DNA from: Nocardioides insulae DSM 17944
GTDB taxonomy: Bacteria; Actinomycetota; Actinomycetes; Propionibacteriales; Nocardioidaceae
Direction of reading: 5' to 3'
Length of the DNA stretch: 64,000 bases
Assembly: GCF_000422825.1 (NCBI RefSeq)
Contig: NZ_KE383928.1
Span: 570,930 to 634,929 of the forward strand
This document shows, piece by piece, positions 1 through 8,078 of this stretch. The position numbers were made by a program, and so were the translations under genes. The notes beneath the pieces are model-generated. The model ran no database searches. It was not told the origin of the DNA and was given only the letters and a program-made list of their open reading frames with translations. Position 1 is the stretch's first letter; the number at the start of each line of letters is the position of its first letter.

Positions 1-365
1 GCGTCCTCGACGACGAAGGCGGTGCTCCCGCTCTGGTCGAGGATGAAGGCGATCTCCTCGGCGCCGAGCATGAAGTTGATCGGCACGAGCACGACGCCGA
101 CCCGGGCGGTGGCGAAGTCGAGCACGGCGAACTGCCAGCAGTTGTGGCTCAGCAGCGCCAGTCGGTCGCCCTTGGTGAGTCCGGCGGCGGCGATCGCCGC
201 GGCCGTGCGGTCGACCGCGGCGTCGAACTCGGCGAAGCTGAACCGCGTCTCACCGTCGATGATCGCGGTCTTGTCGGGCACTCGGGCGGCGGTACGCCGG
301 GGCAGGTCACCCAGGCTCTGCTGTCGGGCGAGGGCGATGAGGGGATCGCTGGGCGTCTCGGGCAC
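1..365 (-). CDS. Acyl-CoA synthetase (AMP-forming), N-terminal part, runs off the window edge
   Basis: This is the first 121 codons of an ANL-superfamily acyl-CoA/fatty-acid ligase, which activates a carboxylic acid to acyl-AMP and then acyl-CoA. The visible protein has the family N-terminus: a segment reading TAARVPDKTAIIDGETRFSF, then KGDRLALLSHNCWQF and RAGVVLVPINFMLGAEEI. The AMP-binding P-loop would lie beyond the edge. The start is the GTG at 365, chosen for the GAGGAG ribosome site five bases upstream. It lies downstream of, and on the same strand as, a TetR regulator and an APH-like gene. Its substrate cannot be told from this fragment. Confidence 0.85.
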   Translation of the reverse strand, partial: MPETPSDPLIALARQQSLGDLPRRTAARVPDKTAIIDGETRFSFAEFDAAVDRTAAAIAAAGLTKGDRLALLSHNCWQFAVLDFATARVGVVLVPINFMLGAEEIAFILDQSGSTAFVVED

Positions 366-527
366 GGTGCTCCTCGGTGACAAAGGGTCGGGTCACCGCG
401 ATCTTAGGGTCAGAGCTACCGGCAGCCGGGCCGGGCGACGTCCGGGTGTGGGATCGACGACGTCAACGCAGGTGCCCGCCCGGTACGCCGGTGGCTGCCC
501 TCCTCGCGCCGGATCGGTCGCGCGGTG

Positions 528-1145
528 TCACAGCAGGACGCCGCGGGCCAGCCGTCGCCAGCCCGGCAGATGCGGGTCCGTGCTGGGGTCGCGCTCGGTG
601 AAGGCGTAGGTGAAGGCGACGCCCCGCATGCTGGTGTTGAGCAGTTCGCGGAGGTCGGCGTACCCGGGGCGGGCGGCGAGGTCCGGGCCGAAGAGGCGGC
701 CACAGGACTCGGCGAGGGCGGCGCCCATCTGCTGCTCGGAGGGCAGCAGGCTGCGCCGGAGTTCGGGCACCTGCCGGGAGGCGAGCCAGAGCTCGGCGGA
801 TGCCCAGAACATCTCGGAGTGGTAGGAGAGCCACATCGCGGTGACGGCCGCGTCGATCCGCTCCTCGGGGCCGAGGGCGGGATCGATCGAGGTCGGGCTC
901 TCCTCCAGTCGGCGGTGCACCAGGTGGCGTACCGCGGCGATCAGCAGGGCGTCCCGGGAGGGGAAGTGGTGCAGCAGCCGGCCCCGGGAGACCCCGGCGA
1001 GGCGCTGGATGCGCAGCGTCGAGGCGCCGGCGTACCCGTACTCGACGAGGGCCCGGAGAGCGGCTTCGATCAGCAGCAGTTCGGTGTCGCGGCTGCGTTG
1101 CTGCCGGGCCCGGGTTCGAGGCGGCTCGAGCCGGTCCGCCGTCAC
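528..1145 (-). CDS. TetR/AcrR family transcriptional regulator
   Basis: A 205-residue TetR repressor. The N-terminal helix-turn-helix is clear at about residues 15-62 (ALRALVEYGYAGASTLRIQ, then GVSRGRLLHHFPSRDALL), followed by a divergent all-helical ligand domain. Its GTG start overlaps the TGA of the upstream phosphotransferase gene by 4 bases (GTGA), so the two are translationally coupled. Neighbours are an acyl-CoA ligase and a crotonase, so the ligand may be an acyl-CoA; this is inferred from context only. A possible operator is the AGTCA-GCAT-TGACT repeat at 2567-2580, ahead of the coupled pair. Confidence 0.88.
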   Translation of the reverse strand: MTADRLEPPRTRARQQRSRDTELLLIEAALRALVEYGYAGASTLRIQRLAGVSRGRLLHHFPSRDALLIAAVRHLVHRRLEESPTSIDPALGPEERIDAAVTAMWLSYHSEMFWASAELWLASRQVPELRRSLLPSEQQMGAALAESCGRLFGPDLAARPGYADLRELLNTSMRGVAFTYAFTERDPSTDPHLPGWRRLARGVLL

Positions 1146-2512
1146 ACCGGCCGCTCCAGATGACGTGGGTTGGCGACCGCGACCCGGTCGCGCACGGCGG
1201 CACGGACGGCGGTGGTGACCTCGGCCCAGCGCGCGTCGAGATCACCGCGCTCGATGGCCAGGCTCAGCTCGGCGTCGTCGGCCACGCCCAGCGACGTGAG
1301 CTGCGCGGCGTGGGTCCGCCGCGCCTCGGGGCCGAGCAGCGCCTCACGCTGCAGCATGGCGACCACATTGGCGGCCACGCGGGCCTCGAAGCCGAGTGCG
1401 CCGCCCAACGGCATCGCCGAGGTGGTGAGGAAGTGGCTGACCCCGTCGGCGAGCTGGGCCGCGTTCGGCCAGCCGTAGAGGTCGGTGCCCTCGCTGTAGT
1501 CGGGCAGCGGGGGAGCCTGGTGCGGCTCGTCCAGACCGAGGGCGAGCAGCACATCGAACTCCTGCTCGCAGGTACGCCGCCCGATCGCGGCCCGCTCCAC
1601 GGAGGGCTGGGCGCCGGAGGTGTGGGTGGTGGTCATCCGCTGGCACATCATCCCCCACTTGACCGTGGCGAACAGCTCCCACCAGGCGAGGTGCTCGTCG
1701 GTGGGACGCCAGCCGGCCTCCTCGGCGTACCCGTCGAGGAGCTCCTCGCGGGTGCCGACCCCGCCGGCCGGGAGTGGGGACCCGAAGCGCCAGACCTTGG
1801 CGCACAGCCAGCCGAGGTCCTCCACCGGGTCGCCCCGGTGCACCAGTTCCCAGTCGAGCACCGCGGCGAGCCCGTCCCCGTCGATGAGCAGGTTGCCGAG
1901 CCGGAAGTCGCCGTGCACCAGCGTGGTGCGGCCCGAGGACGGGGCGCGGCGCCGGAGTTCGCGCAGGCCGAGCGCCAGTCCGGGGGCGACCGGGACACCG
2001 AGACCGTTGTCGCGGATCATGTCGCCCAGCGGGTCGGCCACCGTGGTGAGGAGCTCGGAGTCGGGCAGGTCGGCGGTGTGGATGCGCGCGAGGGTGCGGC
2101 CCATGGTGCGGGCGAGGCCGTCGCGGGCGCCGGCGTACTCCTCATCGCGCAGCAGTTTGCGGGGGATGGTCTCCCCGTCGACGAAGGCGACCAGCATGAA
2201 CGCGCCGCCGACGACCTGGTCGTCGGTGCCGGAGTCGTAGACCTCGGGCACGGGGACCCCGACCTTCGCGGCCGCGGAGATCGCCTCGACCTCGAGGGCG
2301 AGCGAGCCCTTCGCGACCGTGTCGATGCGGGCGATCACGCGCAGTTCCCCGGCGTCCTCGCGTCGAACGGTCAGCGCCCAGGTCTCCCGGCTGGCGCCGC
2401 CGGTCAGCCGGCGGGCGTCGATCACCGCCACTGAGGTGGACCAGGCGGCCGCGAGGCGGTCACTGAAGAGGGTGGACAACAGGGCGGCGCGGTCGGGCGC
2501 GGACGTCGTCAT
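1142..2512 (-). CDS. APH-family phosphotransferase with C-terminal extension
   Basis: A 456-residue protein of the aminoglycoside phosphotransferase/choline-kinase fold, of the kind found beside acyl-CoA metabolism genes in actinobacteria. The Brenner motif HGDFRLGN is at residues 200-207 and the metal-binding LDWE at 219-222. The last ~110 residues (from about YGWPNAAQLADGV) form an extra helical domain resembling the DUF6285 module known next to such kinases; that assignment is tentative. The ATG at 2512 is preferred over an upstream start because GGGAG lies about 10 bases upstream. The substrate is unknown; homology to the ACAD10/11 kinase domain suggests a hydroxyacyl compound rather than an antibiotic. 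Confidence 0.8.
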   Translation of the reverse strand: MTTSAPDRAALLSTLFSDRLAAAWSTSVAVIDARRLTGGASRETWALTVRREDAGELRVIARIDTVAKGSLALEVEAISAAAKVGVPVPEVYDSGTDDQVVGGAFMLVAFVDGETIPRKLLRDEEYAGARDGLARTMGRTLARIHTADLPDSELLTTVADPLGDMIRDNGLGVPVAPGLALGLRELRRRAPSSGRTTLVHGDFRLGNLLIDGDGLAAVLDWELVHRGDPVEDLGWLCAKVWRFGSPLPAGGVGTREELLDGYAEEAGWRPTDEHLAWWELFATVKWGMMCQRMTTTHTSGAQPSVERAAIGRRTCEQEFDVLLALGLDEPHQAPPLPDYSEGTDLYGWPNAAQLADGVSHFLTTSAMPLGGALGFEARVAANVVAMLQREALLGPEARRTHAAQLTSLGVADDAELSLAIERGDLDARWAEVTTAVRAAVRDRVAVANPRHLERPV

Positions 2513-2566
2513 GGAGGGGTCTCCCAGCTCGGGTCGGGCAGGCGGCACGAAACCTAACACGCAAAA

Positions 2567-2580
2567 AGTCAGCATTGACT
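2567..2580. promoter_or_regulatory. Inverted repeat in divergent spacer (possible TetR operator)
   Basis: AGTCA-GCAT-TGACT, two perfect 5-base arms around a 4-base spacer. It sits in the A/T-richer part of the 98-base gap between the minus-strand phosphotransferase-TetR pair and the plus-strand crotonase gene. TTGACT within it could double as a -35 element for the crotonase. The short arms make this suggestive only. Confidence 0.4.
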
Positions 2581-2610
2581 GTTTAGTGCCCGCCCCATAG
2601 CGTCCCGACC

Positions 2611-3507
2611 GTGAATCCGAGCGACTTCCAGACCCTTTCCTACGAGGTCGACGACCACGTCGCGACCATCACCTTCACCCGGCCCGAGCAGCGCAACACC
2701 TTCACCACCGAGGGCTGCCTCGAACTCGTGGCCGCCTTCGATCTCGTCGACGCCGACGACGACGTCCGCGCGGTGATCCTCACCGGCACGGGCAAGAGCT
2801 TCTGCGCCGGCGCGGACCTCGGCCGCGGCTTCGTCTCCAAGGAGAAGGTCGAGCAGGCCGACCCCGACGACCCCATGCTCAAGCGTGGGTACGTCGGCGA
2901 CGGCGTACCGCGCGACGGCGGCGGTATCACCTCGCTGCGGATCGCGGCGTGCACCAAGCCCGTGATCGTCGCCTTCAACGGCTCCGCCGTGGGCGTCGGG
3001 GTCACCATGACCCTCCCGGCCGACATCCGGATCGCGGTCACCGGGACCAAGCTCGGCCTGGTCTTCGGCCGCCGCGGCCTGGTGCCCGAGGCGGCTTCCT
3101 CCTGGTTCCTTCCCCGCGTGGTCGGCATCAACAAGGCGCTTGAATGGTGCCTCACCGGCCGCCTGGTGACGGCCGAGGAGGCGCACGAGGCCGGTCTGCT
3201 CAACCACGTCGTGGAGCCCGAGGAACTGCTGCCGAAGGCGCGCGAGATCGCCCAGGAGATCGTGGCCAACGTGGCGCCGCGGTCGGCCGTCTACACCCGG
3301 CGGATGCTCTGGTCGATGCTCTCGGCCAGCGACCCGTGGGAGGCGCACGACACCGACTCCCGGGCGATCTACGAGTTGGGTGGGTCCGCGGAGGTCAAGG
3401 AGGGCATCGCCTCCTTCCTCGAGCGGCGGCCCGCCGAGTTCCCGGGCTTCGCCGGCCCGCTTCCTGACTACCTGCCGGAGTGGCCCCGGGACGCCTCTAG
3501 GGTCTGA
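2611..3507 (+). CDS. Enoyl-CoA hydratase/isomerase (crotonase) family protein
   Basis: A 298-residue crotonase-fold enzyme that probably hydrates or isomerises an enoyl-CoA in fatty-acid or side-chain beta-oxidation. Oxyanion-hole segments are visible: SFCAGADLG (about 63-71) and the region FNGSAVGVGVTMTLPADIRI (about 122-141). A Glu lies in GLVPEAASSW (E160), where crotonases carry a catalytic acid. The start is GTG at 2611. Its 3' end overlaps the convergent TetR gene by 11 bases. It lies between two acyl-CoA ligase loci, which fits acyl degradation, but the substrate is not evident. Confidence 0.9.
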   Translation: MNPSDFQTLSYEVDDHVATITFTRPEQRNTFTTEGCLELVAAFDLVDADDDVRAVILTGTGKSFCAGADLGRGFVSKEKVEQADPDDPMLKRGYVGDGVPRDGGGITSLRIAACTKPVIVAFNGSAVGVGVTMTLPADIRIAVTGTKLGLVFGRRGLVPEAASSWFLPRVVGINKALEWCLTGRLVTAEEAHEAGLLNHVVEPEELLPKAREIAQEIVANVAPRSAVYTRRMLWSMLSASDPWEAHDTDSRAIYELGGSAEVKEGIASFLERRPAEFPGFAGPLPDYLPEWPRDASRV

Positions 3508-4105
3508 CCATCCGCAGGGACAGTTCGACGTACTGCGCGGCGATCTCCGCCGGCCCGTCCGGGCCGGCGGGGGAGTACCACCCCATCACCGAGCGCCACA
3601 GGCCGAGCAGCGCCCGGGCCGTCCTGTCGACGTCCAGGTCGGTGAACTCACCGCTGGTGACGCCGTCGGCGAGGATCCGCTCGACGATCTGCTCGATCTC
3701 GCGGCGCGGCTCGACGAAGCGGTCCCGGTTGGCCGGTGAGAGGTGGCGAGCCTCGCCCGCGACCGCGGCGAACAGGTGCCGCTGGGTCACGTGCCGCACG
3801 ATGGCCTCGGTGACGTTCGCCAGCCGCTCGGTCGGGGTGCTGCCGTCCGCGTCGGCGGCCGCCGTACGCCAGGCCGTCTCCCGGGTGGAGAGGTCGACCA
3901 GGGCGACGTAGAGGCCCTCCTTGCTGCCGTAGTGGTAGTAGAGCAGCGGCACCGTGACGCCGGCGCGGTTGGCGACGTCGCGCACCGAGGCGCCGTGGAA
4001 GCCGTGTTCGGAGAAGGCCTCCAAGGCGCCCTGGAGGATCGGCGGCAACGGTTCCTGGTCGAACTCGCGCCAGTCCTGGCTGGGGTGGGTCGTGGAGGTG
4101 GTCAT
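3497..4105 (-). CDS. TetR/AcrR family regulator, divergent from fadD
   Basis: A 202-residue TetR repressor with an N-terminal HTH (AFSEHGFHGASVRDVANRAG then PLLYYHYGSKEGLYVAL). The start is the ATG at 4105, supported by GGAG 8 bases upstream; the open frame extends further 5' but without such support. It is divergent from an acyl-CoA synthetase gene at 4342. The spacer holds the GAGCGCTC palindrome at 4235-4242, a plausible operator. The likely role is repression of the ligase in response to an acyl-CoA (inference from arrangement). Confidence 0.88.
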   Translation of the reverse strand: MTTSTTHPSQDWREFDQEPLPPILQGALEAFSEHGFHGASVRDVANRAGVTVPLLYYHYGSKEGLYVALVDLSTRETAWRTAAADADGSTPTERLANVTEAIVRHVTQRHLFAAVAGEARHLSPANRDRFVEPRREIEQIVERILADGVTSGEFTDLDVDRTARALLGLWRSVMGWYSPAGPDGPAEIAAQYVELSLRMVRP

Positions 4106-4234
4106 CTGGGCTGCTCCGATCAGCGGTTCTCGGCCGCATGGATCATCCGGGAAGGGCGGGGTGCCCTCGTCGACCCGTTCTCGGTCAACGCCCCCTTGTG
4201 TTGGGCACATCACATCATTACCGTTCCCCTGAAC

Positions 4235-4242
4235 GAGCGCTC
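4235..4242. promoter_or_regulatory. GAGCGCTC palindrome, possible TetR operator for fadD
   Basis: A perfect 8-base palindrome inside AACGAGCGCTCAAT, in the 236-base spacer between the TetR gene and the acyl-CoA synthetase. GAGCG/CGCTC cores are common in operators of acyl-CoA-responsive TetR proteins. Assignment rests on position only. Confidence 0.45.
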
Positions 4243-4341
4243 AATCGGACTCGCCGTACTGGCAGCCGTCAAGTCGCTCACCCGCAGCACATCAACAGCA
4301 CATCGATCGATCACACCGATCGCCCTTGGAGGAGCCCCGAC

Positions 4342-5886
4342 ATGACCCCCATCGACGCCGCTCGTCGGATCAACTGGAGCGCGTTCCTGACCCGCCACGT
4401 GCACGAGCAGCCGGACGAGGTGGTGCTGCGCTTCCGGGGCGAGGCCACCACCTGGCGCGAGTTCGACGACCGGGTCAGCCGGCTGGCGACCTGGCTCCAG
4501 GGCCAGGGCATCAAGAAGGGCGACCGGGTCGGCGCGCTGACCCTCAACCGCACCCAGTTCATCGACCTCGTCGCCGCCACGATCCGGGTCGGCGCGATCT
4601 TCGTGCCCTACAACTTCCGACTCAGCCCGGCCGAGCTCAATTACGTGCTGACCGACTCCGGTCCGTCCGTCGTCCTCGTCGAGGCGCCGCTGCTGCCCTC
4701 CTACCAGGCGTCCGGCTACGACCAGGCCACCGTCCTGACCATCGACGTCCCCGAGCCGCCGGCGGGTGCCTTCGACGTCGACGCGGTCACGGCCGAGACC
4801 CCCAACGACTGGGAACTGGTCGACATCGACGACAACGACCCGATGACGATCCTCTACACCTCGGGCACCACCGGCTACCCGAAGGGCGCCGTCCTCACCC
4901 ACCAGAACATGTTCGTCCAGGGCCTGAGCGGCATCATGGGCGCGCAGCCCTGGGAGACCGGCGTGCGCCTGCTCGGCGTCCCGCTCTTCCACGTGGCCGG
5001 CATCGGCAACCTCACCGGCATGTTCATGGTCGGCGGGGTCACCGTGCTGCAGCCGCTGGGCGCCTTCGACGCTACCGAGACCGTCGACATCCTCGAGCGT
5101 GAGCAGATCACCGGCACCTTCTTCGTCCCCGCGCAGTGGCAGGCGATCGTCGACCTGCCGGGGATCAAGGACCGCAAGCTGCCGCTGCGCACCATCTCGT
5201 GGGGTGCCGCGCCGGCGTCCACCACGCTGCTCCAGCAGATGTCCGAGACCTTCCCGGAGGCCCAGATCCTGTGCGCCTTCGGCCAGACCGAGATGTCGCC
5301 GGTGACCACGATCCTCAAGGGCGACGACGCGATCACCAAGATGGGTTCGGTCGGCAAGCCCGTTCCCTACGTCTCGGTGCGCATCGTCGACCCGCTGATG
5401 AACGACGTGGCGGTCGGCGAGGTCGGCGAGATCGTCTACCGCGGACCGAACACGATGGTCGGCTACTGGAACAAGCCCGAGGCCACCGAGGAGGCCTTCC
5501 GCGGCGGCTGGTTCCACTCCGGTGACCTGTGCAAGATGGACGAGGACGGCTTCATCTACGTCGTCGACCGGCTCAAGGACATGATCATCTCCGGTGGCGA
5601 GAACATCTACTGCGCCGAGGTCGAGAACGCCATCTTCGCCCACCCCGACATCGCCGATGTGGCCGTCGTCGGGCGCCCCGACGAGAAGTGGGGCGAGGCC
5701 CCGGTGGCCGTCCTGGTCGCCAAGCCCGGCGCCACCGCTCCGAGCATCGAGGAACTGCGTCAGTTCCTCAACGACAAGCTCGCCCGGTTCAAGCACCCCC
5801 ACGAGGTCCTCGTCATCGACGAGCTGCCCCGCAACGCCTCCGGCAAGGTGATCAAGCCCCCGCTGCGTGAGCAGGTCAAGGGCTGA
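4342..5886 (+). CDS. Long-chain fatty-acid/acyl-CoA ligase (FadD-like)
   Basis: A complete 514-residue AMP-forming acyl-CoA synthetase. The AMP-binding P-loop YTSGTTGYPKG begins at residue 172. Next come GAAPASTTLL, the FGQTEMSP adenine-binding stretch, GWFHSGDL, the hinge DRLKDMIISGGENIY and the C-terminal catalytic-lysine motif NASGKVIKPPLR. The ATG at 4342 is chosen for the GGAGGAG site about 8 bases upstream. It is divergent from a TetR gene and followed by a strong hairpin. It probably feeds fatty or side-chain acids into beta-oxidation together with the nearby crotonase; chain length is not predictable. Confidence 0.93.
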   Translation: MTPIDAARRINWSAFLTRHVHEQPDEVVLRFRGEATTWREFDDRVSRLATWLQGQGIKKGDRVGALTLNRTQFIDLVAATIRVGAIFVPYNFRLSPAELNYVLTDSGPSVVLVEAPLLPSYQASGYDQATVLTIDVPEPPAGAFDVDAVTAETPNDWELVDIDDNDPMTILYTSGTTGYPKGAVLTHQNMFVQGLSGIMGAQPWETGVRLLGVPLFHVAGIGNLTGMFMVGGVTVLQPLGAFDATETVDILEREQITGTFFVPAQWQAIVDLPGIKDRKLPLRTISWGAAPASTTLLQQMSETFPEAQILCAFGQTEMSPVTTILKGDDAITKMGSVGKPVPYVSVRIVDPLMNDVAVGEVGEIVYRGPNTMVGYWNKPEATEEAFRGGWFHSGDLCKMDEDGFIYVVDRLKDMIISGGENIYCAEVENAIFAHPDIADVAVVGRPDEKWGEAPVAVLVAKPGATAPSIEELRQFLNDKLARFKHPHEVLVIDELPRNASGKVIKPPLREQVKG

Positions 5887-5901
5887 CCCTCCCGGGTCCA
5901 T

Positions 5902-5946
5902 GGGCCTCGACGGGCTCGGCCATCTCGGCCGAGCCGGTCGGGGCCC
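5902..5946 (+). terminator. Hairpin terminator after the acyl-CoA ligase
   Basis: A 20-base stem (5902-5921 with 5927-5946, 18 of 20 positions complementary) with loop ATCTC. It begins 15 bases after the ligase stop. There is no T-run, as is usual in high-GC actinobacteria. Confidence 0.7.
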
Positions 5947-6084
5947 TTCGCTGTGCCGGCTGGGCCCTGTCACGACACCCAGGGTCTGACGCACTCAAGG
6001 CGCCCTGGGACTCCATCCCGTCACCGCCCCAACGTGTCGAAGTCCGAGCACGTCGACGTCCGAGGCCGACGAGGGTCGGGGTGT

Positions 6085-6149
6085 GGGTCGACCGGGCAAA
6101 TGGATCGACCGGGGCGTGGGTAGACCGGGGCGCGGGTCAGCTGGGGCGC
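6085..6149. repeat. Degenerate tandem repeat, four 16-17 bp units
   Basis: Four imperfect head-to-tail units at 6085-6101, 6102-6117, 6118-6133 and 6134-6149, each of the form GGRTMGACCGGGGCGY (the last is the most diverged, GGGTCAGCTGGGGCGC). The last unit runs into the stop codon and final codons of the thioesterase gene (stop at 6137-6139). Confidence 0.6.
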
Positions 6150-6973
6150 GGGGCGCGGTGGAGGCACTCCTGGGCGAGGGTGGCCAGCAGATGCCCGGCC
6201 GCGTCGAAGATGGAGCCGGTGTAGAGGCCGCGGCCGTTGGCCACCGCATGGGGGTGCAGATCCATCAGCATCCAGTCGGCCGCGCCGCCGTTCTGGTGGA
6301 ACCAGATCGCGTGGTCCAGGCTCGGGCCCGGCCACCAGCCGTCTCGGGCGAAGGGGCCGATGCCGGTGGAGATGTCGGAGAGATAGGTGACCACGCAGGC
6401 GTCGACCAGCGGGTCGGCGGCCAGTTCGGGTTCGGCGCAGCGGGCCCAGAAGCGGGTCGGCCACCGACCCGACGGCGCCCCGGGCGCCTCGTGCGGCTGC
6501 GGGACCGAGCGGCCCTCGAAGGAGAACAGCCGGGGGATCGTGTAGGCCGGCGACTCGTCCGGGGACGGGACGTCCTCACCCAGCGTCGGAACCTGCTCCC
6601 GCGGGGCCTCGGGCACCTCTCCTTGGAAGGAGACCGAGGCGCTGAAGATCACCTCGCCGTCCTGGAGGGCGACCACCCGGCGGGCGGAGAACGAGCCGCC
6701 GTCACGGTCCCGGAAGACCTGGAAGACGGTCGGCTGGGCGGCGTTGCCCGGCCGCAGGAAGTAGCCGTGCAGCGAGTGCGGCCGGCGCCCTTCCGGCGTG
6801 GTGGATCCCGCTGCGCGCAGCGCCTGGGCGGCCACCTGCCCGCCGTACAGCGCGAACCGCTCGGAGAAGACCGTGGCGGCGCGGAAGAGATCGCGGTCGA
6901 TCCGCTCCAGTTCGAACAGGGTCCGAAGGTCGGTGTCGAAACCGTCGAGCGGTGCGAAATCAGGGCTAGACAC
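6137..6973 (-). CDS. tesB: Acyl-CoA thioesterase II (TesB-like, double hot-dog)
   Basis: A 278-residue TesB-type thioesterase, hydrolysing acyl-CoA to free acid and CoA. The segments FALYGGQVAAQAL, SLHGYFLRPG, HAIWFHQNGGAADW and GSIFDAAGHLLATLAQECL are characteristic of the two hot-dog repeats. The C-terminal Gln matches the Asp-Thr-Gln triad known in TesB. An in-frame TTG lies further 5', but the GTG at 6973 is chosen because AAGGAGG ends 4 bases before it. It is the gene downstream of lacI on the same strand (48-base gap), yet it belongs functionally with the acyl-CoA genes to its left. Confidence 0.9.
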   Translation of the reverse strand: MSSPDFAPLDGFDTDLRTLFELERIDRDLFRAATVFSERFALYGGQVAAQALRAAGSTTPEGRRPHSLHGYFLRPGNAAQPTVFQVFRDRDGGSFSARRVVALQDGEVIFSASVSFQGEVPEAPREQVPTLGEDVPSPDESPAYTIPRLFSFEGRSVPQPHEAPGAPSGRWPTRFWARCAEPELAADPLVDACVVTYLSDISTGIGPFARDGWWPGPSLDHAIWFHQNGGAADWMLMDLHPHAVANGRGLYTGSIFDAAGHLLATLAQECLHRAPRPS

Positions 6974-7021
6974 GGGGCCTCCTTGCGACAACTGGTACGG
7001 CCCACACCCTAGAGTGCGCGC

Positions 7022-8065
7022 TCAGGCCGACTCGCGTCGGACCGGAGTGGGCGGATAGATCACCCGCACCGGCCCGGCACCGCGCCGCCCGTCGAGCTGC
7101 TCGAGCAGCAGTCGCGCGGCCTGACCGGCCATCTCCGCGATCGGGTTGTGGATCGTGGTCAGCGGCGGCTCAGTGCGGTCGGGGACGTCGAGGTCGTCGT
7201 AGCCGATCACCGCGACGTCCTCGGGCACCCGTCGGCCGCGCAGGGACAGCTCCTTGAGGGCGCCGGCGGCCATCAGGTCCGAGGCGGCGAAGAGACCGTC
7301 GAGGTCGGGGTGCCGGTCGAGCAGTTGGGCCGCGGCCAGGGCGCCGCCCGCCTCGGTGAAGTCGCTGTGGACGAGCGCGTCGGCTCGCATCCCCGCAGAC
7401 CCGAGGGCCGCGCGCCAGCCGTCGGCCCGGTCGACCCCCGCGGACATGTCGGCGGGGCCGGCGATGGTGCCGATCCGGCGGCAGCCCCGGTCCAGCAGGA
7501 GCTGGGCTGCCTGTCGCCCGCCCTCGACGTTGTCGGTGTCGACGTAGGACACCCGGTCGACGCTGCTCCAGGGGCGACCGACGAACACCGACGGCAGGCC
7601 CACCGAGGCGAGGTGGTCGGGCAGGGTCGTGGACCGGTGGTGGGAGACCACGATCGCCCCGTCGAGATGACGGTGGTTGAGATAGCGCAGCAGACGCGGC
7701 TCGTCGTCCCCCCCGGTGGCGAGGAGGAGGACCGGCTGCAGGTCGCGGTCTGCCAGCGGCCGGGTCACCGCGCGCAGCGTGCGGGCGAAGAACGGGTCGG
7801 AGAAGATCCGCTCGTCCGGCTCGGGCACCACCACGCCGATGGTGTCGGTGCGCTGGGTGACCAGGCTGCGCGCGGCCAGATTGGGGGTGTAGCCGAGGGT
7901 GCGTACGGCGGACTCCACCGCCGCCTTGGCCGCCGGGCTCACCCGGTGGCCGCCGTTGATGGCGCGCGAGGCGGTCGCCCGTGAGACCCCCGCGGTGCGG
8001 GCCACCTCGTCGAGCGTGGGGGAGCGCCGACCGCGGATCGCCTCGGCGTCGTTCACTCCGGTCAT
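7022..8065 (-). CDS. LacI family repressor of the beta-glucoside operon
   Basis: A 347-residue LacI/GalR regulator. The N-terminal HTH and hinge read LDEVARTAGVSRATASRAI, then VSPAAKAAV and LGYTPNLAARSL. A periplasmic-binding-protein-like effector domain follows (DTIGVVVPEPD, CRRIGTIAGP, DGLFAASDLMAAGAL, VAVIGYDDLDVP). It is the last gene of the sugar operon, starting 13 bases after the glucosidase stop, so it should be co-transcribed and autoregulated. Two LacI-type operators (12827-12840, 12936-12949) lie at the operon head. The inducer is probably a beta-glucoside or cellobiose-like sugar (inferred from the GH1 enzyme). Confidence 0.92.
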   Translation of the reverse strand: MTGVNDAEAIRGRRSPTLDEVARTAGVSRATASRAINGGHRVSPAAKAAVESAVRTLGYTPNLAARSLVTQRTDTIGVVVPEPDERIFSDPFFARTLRAVTRPLADRDLQPVLLLATGGDDEPRLLRYLNHRHLDGAIVVSHHRSTTLPDHLASVGLPSVFVGRPWSSVDRVSYVDTDNVEGGRQAAQLLLDRGCRRIGTIAGPADMSAGVDRADGWRAALGSAGMRADALVHSDFTEAGGALAAAQLLDRHPDLDGLFAASDLMAAGALKELSLRGRRVPEDVAVIGYDDLDVPDRTEPPLTTIHNPIAEMAGQAARLLLEQLDGRRGAGPVRVIYPPTPVRRESA

Positions 8066-8078
8066 GTCCCCACCCCTC

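Noticed and set aside
1142..2512. Aminoglycoside resistance gene
   Set aside because: The Brenner motif alone does not imply resistance. Length, the C-terminal extension and acyl-CoA neighbours point to the metabolic APH-like group.
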